Origin: JAVBJN01 sp031546985
GTDB lineage: Bacteria; Bacteroidota; Bacteroidia; Chitinophagales; Chitinophagaceae
Length of the DNA stretch: 64,000 bases
Direction of reading: 5' to 3'
NCBI GenBank assembly: GCA_031546985.1
Contig: JAVBJN010000057.1
Span: 60,319-124,318, forward strand
Of this stretch, positions 59,343 through 64,000 are shown one piece after another; position 1 is the stretch's first letter, and every line of letters starts with the position of its first letter. The notes under the pieces were generated by a model. That model saw nothing but the letters and a program-made list of their open reading frames with translations. It had not been told where the DNA came from and made no database searches. A program made the translations under genes and the position numbers.

Positions 59343-61316
59343 TTATTTTACAAGCTTAAACATATGAGTTTCATTTCCTGCTTTCAGGTAAACAATGTAT
59401 ACACCGCGGGCAATATTATCGAGGTTGCTTAGGGTAAAGTTGTTGGAACCTGCACTTGCCATTTCTGTTCTTCTTACCACTTCGCGGCCATCAGCAGAGA
59501 AGATGGAGATATTCAGTTCCTGGTCTTCGGTTACGTTTACAGAAACCTGTATCTGGTCGTTGAAAGGATTAGGGTAAAGGCTCATATCGCTTACCACTTC
59601 GCGGGTCAGTTTTACCACAGAAGAGTAGTTGAATTTATTATCCTGGTCTACGATTTTAAGACGGTAGAAGTATTTTTCGCCGGGTACTTCTCCCACCTGA
59701 TCCTGGTAAGTGTATACCTGGTAGGTGCCGTGTTTTTCCACTTTTCCAACCATACCAAAGTCTTTGCCGTTGGTACTGCGCTCTACTTCATAATGGCTGA
59801 AGGCGCTCTCTTCGGAAGTTTCCCATCTGAGTGTAGCCGAATTGTTCACCAACTGTCCTTTAAAGTAGTTGAGGGTAACTGGTGTAGGCAAGCTCAAACA
59901 GGTACCATATATAATAGGATCGTCCGGCGCAGGCGTAGCAGGGTTGTTAGACAAATCTATGCCACCCACTAAAGCCGGTAGTTTAATCAGTTTAGACTGG
60001 AATACCGCCGGAGCCGCAGAACCGTAAGGATACTTGGCCCGCACTACAAACTTAAAGGTGAGTCCGTTGGCATTGGCTATCCTCAGGTTGCTAATAGAGA
60101 TAGAGTCTTTACTGGCACTTACAAACACGGTAGTAACCGGTACTGCAGCGCTTTTTAAAGCAGCGGGCAGGTTGGTAAGTATAGTAGCTGCCGGATCAAA
60201 AATTTCCCACCGTGGGTCCATTTTAAGGGTAAAGCCTACAGTATCCAGATCTTGTGGGTACCTATCGTACAGGGTTACTGTAAAGGTATCGAGCTGGGTA
60301 ATCAGCAATGGGCCGGGACACACAATACTTTTGGTACTACCCAGGTCATGCGCAATACGGAAGCTACAGTTGGCGCCATCCGCAGAGCTGTAGGTATTAC
60401 CGGTACCTACCTGTGTCATTACACCATTGGCAGGGTTAATAATATAGAATGCACCGGTGTTGGCTGGCAAGCCTGTTGCAGTAGAGCTACCATAACCATA
60501 CAAGGTTCCATCTTCACCAAAGAACAGACCAAATACGGAGAAGGTAATTTGCGTAGCACCTATTTTAAGGGTACCCATGCTGGTTACCACACCGGTTGTT
60601 TTGTTAATGGTAAAAAGGGTGAGCCTGTCGGAGCCGGCTACTGTACCAGTGGTTACACCGTACATATTACCATTTACCGGGTTAATAGCAATATCTACAA
60701 AGTAGGCGTTCATATTAGTACCGCCGGTGTAGGCCATATCGCCAATAAAAGTAGGTGTTCTGGTTCCGCTCAGTTGCGCGTTGGTCATTTTGAACAAGGC
60801 ATAAGCGTTACCGCCGCCTGGTGTTGGCGTATTAAACTCATCACCACTGGTAAAGTAGTAATCGCCATTAATGTCGAAACAACCGGCGTAGGAGTTAATA
60901 TTGGTAGGGAAGGGAGAAGCGATCTGACCCAGGCTTACCAGGTTATTACCGGGGCCACGGCCACCTTTTATAAGGGCTGGTCTGTTACCGCCGGTAGTGT
61001 TTACATAACCCAGGGCATACATATACCCATCAATAGGGTTAATACCAAGGGCGTTAAAGTTAACAGTGTTGGGGAGCGATGGAAACGTACTTCTGTTTAC
61101 AGTGCCGCCGGTAAAGTAGAGGCTGTCTATGCTTACATCACCGTTAACATTCTGATCAGAACTAAAGCTTACGTAGTAGGCACCGTCGCAACCTACAGGG
61201 GCACCCTGCGCTGCGGCTTTTCCGGAATGCAGTAGCGAAACTGCAAAGCTGAAAAATACGGCTGCTCCAAATACCCAGCCTTTGTTGGTCCATCCGCTTG
61301 TAAATAACTTTTTCAT
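59343..61316 (-). CDS. Secreted beta-propeller (DUF6923-like) protein with T9SS domain, array member B
   Basis: A 657-residue paralogue of member A: signal peptide (to about 37), propeller (about 40-345; VSIDSLYFTGGTVNRS, GINPIDGYMYALG, DRLTLFTINKTTGVVTSMG), middle beta domain (about 350-490), linker VTLNYFKGQLVNN ... WETSEESAFSHYEVERSTNG, and T9SS signal (LYPNPFNDQIQVSV ... GVYIVYLKAGNETHMFKLVK). ATG 61316 begins directly at the signal peptide. Shares promoter elements with A, C and D. Confidence 0.85.
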   Translation of the reverse strand: MKKLFTSGWTNKGWVFGAAVFFSFAVSLLHSGKAAAQGAPVGCDGAYYVSFSSDQNVNGDVSIDSLYFTGGTVNRSTFPSLPNTVNFNALGINPIDGYMYALGYVNTTGGNRPALIKGGRGPGNNLVSLGQIASPFPTNINSYAGCFDINGDYYFTSGDEFNTPTPGGGNAYALFKMTNAQLSGTRTPTFIGDMAYTGGTNMNAYFVDIAINPVNGNMYGVTTGTVAGSDRLTLFTINKTTGVVTSMGTLKIGATQITFSVFGLFFGEDGTLYGYGSSTATGLPANTGAFYIINPANGVMTQVGTGNTYSSADGANCSFRIAHDLGSTKSIVCPGPLLITQLDTFTVTLYDRYPQDLDTVGFTLKMDPRWEIFDPAATILTNLPAALKSAAVPVTTVFVSASKDSISISNLRIANANGLTFKFVVRAKYPYGSAAPAVFQSKLIKLPALVGGIDLSNNPATPAPDDPIIYGTCLSLPTPVTLNYFKGQLVNNSATLRWETSEESAFSHYEVERSTNGKDFGMVGKVEKHGTYQVYTYQDQVGEVPGEKYFYRLKIVDQDNKFNYSSVVKLTREVVSDMSLYPNPFNDQIQVSVNVTEDQELNISIFSADGREVVRRTEMASAGSNNFTLSNLDNIARGVYIVYLKAGNETHMFKLVK

Positions 61317-61351
61317 GTGTATAGGTTTTATATTAAAAAAAGAATGCAATA

Positions 61352-61409
61352 CAAACCTATTTCAACCTGCAACGATGCCAACACACTTATGAGTATATGA
61401 ACGGTTTTG
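61352..61409 (-). promoter_or_regulatory. Array promoter B: TAGGTTTG plus upstream box
   Basis: TAGGTTTG (61352-61359), 29 nt, then ATACTCAT (61389-61396) followed upstream by AAAACCGTTCAT, which contains ACCGTTCAT, a match to the published LytTR half-site pattern. No clear second box 21 bp away. Confidence 0.7.
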
Positions 61410-61617
61410 GAGGGGATTGTGCAAATTGAATTAGAATTTAAACACATGGATGGAAGAAATACTATATCAAACAATAATTGCCGGGGAAACAATTGCGGAC
61501 GCAGAAAATACACGAAACAAAAAACGAAAGTAAGCGTGGATGTGAAACAGCCGCAGCAAGTATTGCCCGGCATTGAAAGGAGAATGCAAGAAGACGATTA
61601 TGCTATCAATAAAACAA
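61410..61617. other. Gene-free stretch upstream of array member B
   Basis: About 200 bases without a supported gene; a short plus-strand frame here has no recognisable features. No terminator hairpin is obvious for the next gene (stop at 61618). Confidence 0.4.
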
Positions 61618-62235
61618 TTACCGCACAGTGGCTACAACAGAAGAAACACCTGTTTTAACCTTTATATTGCTGAAATAAAAATCATCATTGGCCCCTGCTG
61701 TAGCTTTTTCTTCGGGTTGCACCTGTAACGTAAGCAGCCCGTTGGATGCGCTGTTTTCAGATACAGGAATCATCAGACTTACCTGGTGTACCTGGCCTTC
61801 TTTAAAAGAAACCATATTAACAACAGCACCATTCCGCGCCTGGCCTGCCGCCCACTTCCATAACAGCGGAGTAGTGAGGGTAAAATAAGGTGTACCATCC
61901 AGCATAATGGTGCATACTGCTGCATCTGAACGGCCATTGGAAGCCGTATCGTTCTTCCATCTTACATCGAACTGCAGCAAAAGGTAAGTATTGGCAGGAT
62001 GATTGGCCAGTATCTCACTAAGATTGGCTTGCAACTCATGCGTGCTGGCATCGGCCTCCAGTATTATTACACCAGCATCATTATGCCAGGTATCTACACC
62101 CTGCGTGGTGGGCAGGCCATTTTTAACAACAGTAAACTGAGTGGGAACAATAGCTGTCTCTCTTTCGATCTGCGCCAGGAGCGGCGTGGAGAGCAGTATG
62201 CAATAGCAGGCCAATATGGCAAATAACGCTTTCAT
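61618..62235 (-). CDS. Secreted protein without T9SS domain, array member C
   Basis: A 205-residue exported protein with signal peptide (1-21, ending LLAQ). The mature part is a beta-sandwich (LLLQFDVRWKNDTASNGRSD, PYFTLTTPLLWKWA, QVHQVSLMIPVSENSASNGL) ending in ATAGANDDFYFSNIKVKTG, matching SASGANDDFGISGVSLLR in member D. It is therefore the N-terminal domain type of D without linker or sorting signal, and may stay periplasmic or be a partner protein. Confidence 0.75.
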   Translation of the reverse strand: MKALFAILACYCILLSTPLLAQIERETAIVPTQFTVVKNGLPTTQGVDTWHNDAGVIILEADASTHELQANLSEILANHPANTYLLLQFDVRWKNDTASNGRSDAAVCTIMLDGTPYFTLTTPLLWKWAAGQARNGAVVNMVSFKEGQVHQVSLMIPVSENSASNGLLTLQVQPEEKATAGANDDFYFSNIKVKTGVSSVVATVR

Positions 62236-62264
62236 TTCGATTGTGTTTGGGTCTGGTTCTACTG

Positions 62265-62342
62265 CAAACCTACCCCTGGCGGCCTGCGTAGCCTTGCTAC
62301 ATTGAGTATCTGGCGGGTTTTAATGAGTATTGAACAGGCTTT
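62265..62342 (-). promoter_or_regulatory. Array promoter C: TAGGTTTG plus two upstream boxes
   Basis: TAGGTTTG (62265-62272), 29 nt, then ATACTCAA (62302-62309) with AAAACCCGCC, and a clear second copy ATACTCAT (62323-62330) with AAAGCCTGTTC exactly 21 bp upstream: a direct repeat of the box. Confidence 0.78.
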
Positions 62343-62348
62343 AACGAA

Positions 62349-62376
62349 AAATGCCCCGTTTAAAAACGGGGCATTT
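62349..62376 (-). terminator. Terminator of array member D
   Basis: AAATGCCCCGTTT-AA-AAACGGGGCATTT perfect 13-bp stem, 3' of the gene at 62398. Confidence 0.87.
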
Positions 62377-62397
62377 AACAGAACCATTATTGTCACC

Positions 62398-63552
62398 TTA
62401 TTTTACCAGTCGGATAGATTTTACTTCTTCGCCGTATTTCACATTCAGTACATACATACCAGCAGCCAGGTTATCCAGTTGGTTTACCATTACCACATTG
62501 CTGCCTTTGGTTGCAGATGCCTGCTGAACCATTACCTGGCGGCCATCCAAACTATACAGAGCAAGAGTCATGTCCTGGTCTTCGTCGGTAGTAATGTTTA
62601 CACTCAGGCGGTCTTTAAAAGGGTTAGGATAAGCAGATGCTTCAACGCTGGTACCCTTGTTTACACTCAATTTTACTACAGAAGAATATTCGAAAGTACC
62701 GTCTGTATCTACAGCTTTGAGGCGGTAGTACACGTTACCGGAAGTGGCGTTGTTTACACGATCGGTATAAGCATATACACTGTAAGCACCTTTAGCTGTT
62801 ACCTCATCGATTTTGCTGTAAGACTTACCATCTTCGCTACGCTCAATTTCGTAATGAGAGAAGTTCAGCTCTTCGCTGGTTTCCCAGTTCAGTTTCACAT
62901 TTTTATCTTCAACGTTTCCTTTAAAATAGTTCAGGGTAACGGGGGTAGGCGTAGTTTGTACAATAGTCTGGCGCAGGAGGCTTACACCGCTGATACCAAA
63001 GTCATCATTTGCACCGGATGCAGAACCGGTATTGGATACTACGGTAAAAGTGAGGTTTTGGATAGAAACAGTTTGTACAGGCAGGGTCAGCTCTACATCG
63101 GTAGTGGTGTATTCGGTCAGTTTATTTACGTTGTCGCTTGCTCCGCCTAATGCACTGGTGCTGGCTTTATCGCCACTTTCGGGCGTAGTAACTCTGAAGT
63201 AAACCGTGTTGCCCACTTTTATTTCCAGTGTAGCAGTGTTGTTAGCGCTAGCGGGGCTACCGTTTCTCCAGAACAGTTTAAACTTCAGTTTAGGATTAGA
63301 AGTGGCAGGAAAAGGATTGGCCCAGCCAATTACAGATTGGGTTAAAGTATGTGTACCGTAATCGTTGTCGATATAGGCAGTTTGCGTACCTGCGTTGTAG
63401 AACCAGCCATTGGTGTTGGATGCGGTCCAGCTATTGAGGTTACCGTTAAAAGTACCGTTGGTGATGGCTTCCTGGAAAGGCCCCTGAGCGTTTGCAAATT
63501 GAGCGAAAGTTACCAGGAACAGGAAAGCTGCAAAAAATTTAACTGATTTCAT
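62398..63552 (-). CDS. Secreted protein with T9SS domain, array member D
   Basis: A 384-residue exported protein: signal peptide (1-22), carbohydrate-binding-like beta-sandwich (about 25-195; NWTASNTNGWFYNAGTQTAYID, LEIKVGNTVYFRVTTPESGD, GANDDFGISGVSLL), linker VTLNYFKGNVEDKNVKLNWE ... HYEIERSEDGKSYS (about 208-290), and T9SS sorting signal (AYPNPFKDRLSVNI ... GMYVLNVKYGEEVKSIRLVK). Shares its linker and tail with A, B and E and its first domain with C. Function unknown. Confidence 0.85.
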   Translation of the reverse strand: MKSVKFFAAFLFLVTFAQFANAQGPFQEAITNGTFNGNLNSWTASNTNGWFYNAGTQTAYIDNDYGTHTLTQSVIGWANPFPATSNPKLKFKLFWRNGSPASANNTATLEIKVGNTVYFRVTTPESGDKASTSALGGASDNVNKLTEYTTTDVELTLPVQTVSIQNLTFTVVSNTGSASGANDDFGISGVSLLRQTIVQTTPTPVTLNYFKGNVEDKNVKLNWETSEELNFSHYEIERSEDGKSYSKIDEVTAKGAYSVYAYTDRVNNATSGNVYYRLKAVDTDGTFEYSSVVKLSVNKGTSVEASAYPNPFKDRLSVNITTDEDQDMTLALYSLDGRQVMVQQASATKGSNVVMVNQLDNLAAGMYVLNVKYGEEVKSIRLVK

Positions 63553-63587
63553 TGTGGTGTTTTTAAGTGGTTCGTTTGATTCTGATA

Positions 63588-63665
63588 CAAACCTACTACC
63601 TGCAGGCCCCCTACTTAGCGGTGCTTGAGTATTCTGCGGTTATCGCTTAGAATTTGACGTTTTTA
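63588..63665 (-). promoter_or_regulatory. Array promoter D: TAGGTTTG plus upstream box
   Basis: TAGGTTTG (63588-63595), 29 nt, then ATACTCAA (63625-63632) with ATAACCGCAGA upstream; a weaker related word (AAAACGTC) lies 21 bp further upstream. Confidence 0.75.
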
Positions 63666-63762
63666 CCCAGAATCGGCATTTCCGGTCACCGGCAATAACA
63701 TATAAACCAATCCGTTACTTCCTGCATATCTGTATTTCTGCCTGGCACTGTACAAAAGAAAA

Positions 63763-63794
63763 AAACCGCCCGTGTCGGAAACGGAGCGGCTTTT
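63763..63794 (-). terminator. Terminator of array member E
   Basis: AAAAGCCGC / GCGGTTTTT stem (one G-T pair) on the minus strand, 3' of the partial gene at 63817. Confidence 0.55.
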
Positions 63795-63816
63795 CTGTCG
63801 GGACTTCCTGTCGGAA

Positions 63817-64000
63817 TTATTTTACCAGTCGGATAGATTTGATTTCTTCTCCGGATTTGATGTTCAGTACATACATGCCTTTGGCCAGGTTATCGAGGTT
63901 GTTTACCGTTACCACATTGCTGCCTGCGTTCAGTTGCTCCATTTGAGTAGCTACCAGGCGGCCGTCCAGGCTGTACAGCATAATGGCGGTAGCTTCTGAC
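63817..64000 (-). CDS. C-terminal end of a T9SS-secreted protein, array member E (partial)
   Basis: Only the last ~60 codons are in the window. Read on the minus strand: SEATAIMLYSLDGRLVATQM, then EQLNAGSNVVTVNNLDNLAK, then GMYVLNIKSGEEIKSIRLVK and stop TAA at 63817-63819. This is a type A T9SS sorting domain nearly identical to the end of member D, so the array continues beyond the right edge. Confidence 0.88.
   Translation of the reverse strand, partial: SEATAIMLYSLDGRLVATQMEQLNAGSNVVTVNNLDNLAKGMYVLNIKSGEEIKSIRLVK

Noticed and set aside
60252..61235. A 327-codon antisense frame within array member B
   Set aside because: Shadow of the well-supported minus-strand gene; composition is that of reversed Gly/Thr/Asn-rich beta protein. 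The frame at 62302-63150 is rejected for the same reason.

Overview
The window looks like a chromosomal segment of a Bacteroidota bacterium, probably of the order Chitinophagales. The signs are TonB-dependent uptake, many secreted proteins ending in type IX secretion (T9SS) sorting domains, TAnnTTTG promoter elements, almost no Shine-Dalgarno sequences, and the order dut / nucleotidyltransferase / TPR lipoprotein / DUF4292 / M23 peptidase followed by acpP-fabF-rnc. GC content is moderate. Two tRNA genes (Lys-CTT and Ser-GGA) are present, and no rRNA or insertion sequence was seen.

Layout: 1-540 is a repeat-rich intergenic stretch. 0.5-15.5 kb is mostly housekeeping: dUTPase, sugar nucleotidyltransferase, envelope lipoproteins, murein hydrolase activator, fructosamine kinase, RNase III, FabF, ACP, a GH3-like protein, LysE, a 2-oxoacid:ferredoxin oxidoreductase beta subunit and small regulators. 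15.6-26.7 kb holds two same-strand transcription units that together read as an organophosphonate scavenging system: a TonB receptor, a T9SS-secreted alkaline-phosphatase-superfamily hydrolase and a LamG adhesin-like protein, then a phosphonatase that keeps the catalytic lysine, a zinc alcohol dehydrogenase and an organophosphate-type MFS antiporter. The promoter of the first unit carries an 11-bp-period repeat array resembling a Pho box. 26.9-40.3 kb holds a TetR-controlled small membrane protein/rhodanese pair, a di-heme peroxidase pair, a phytase-like T9SS protein, a drug/metabolite exporter, and a serine hydrolase behind two perfect 16-bp operators.

40,335-53,683 is a 13.3-kb integrated element in the 3' end of tRNA-Ser(GGA). 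It has an 18-bp att duplication, a tyrosine integrase, divergent repressor/Cro-like regulators, a primase-helicase, a small FtsK/HerA/A32-type ATPase, a beta-rich capsid candidate, about a dozen very small membrane proteins, a peptidoglycan-binding protein and a GH19 endolysin. It has no terminase, portal, tape measure or tail gene. The best reading is a temperate, tailless, probably membrane-containing virus unlike ordinary tailed prophages. Its two non-coding ends carry integrase-arm-like repeats and AGTGCAAA iteron-like repeats, and it brings its own replacement terminator for the tRNA it splits from its native one.

53.8-56.8 kb returns to core genes (TatD, polysaccharide deacetylase, GluRS). 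57.3-64 kb is a tandem array of five secreted proteins on the minus strand. Four share the C-terminal T9SS architecture and one lacks it. The four with visible upstream regions share an identical -7 element and an upstream box at an invariant 29-nt spacing, which indicates a dedicated regulon. Functions are inferred from motifs and context only; no database search was possible.
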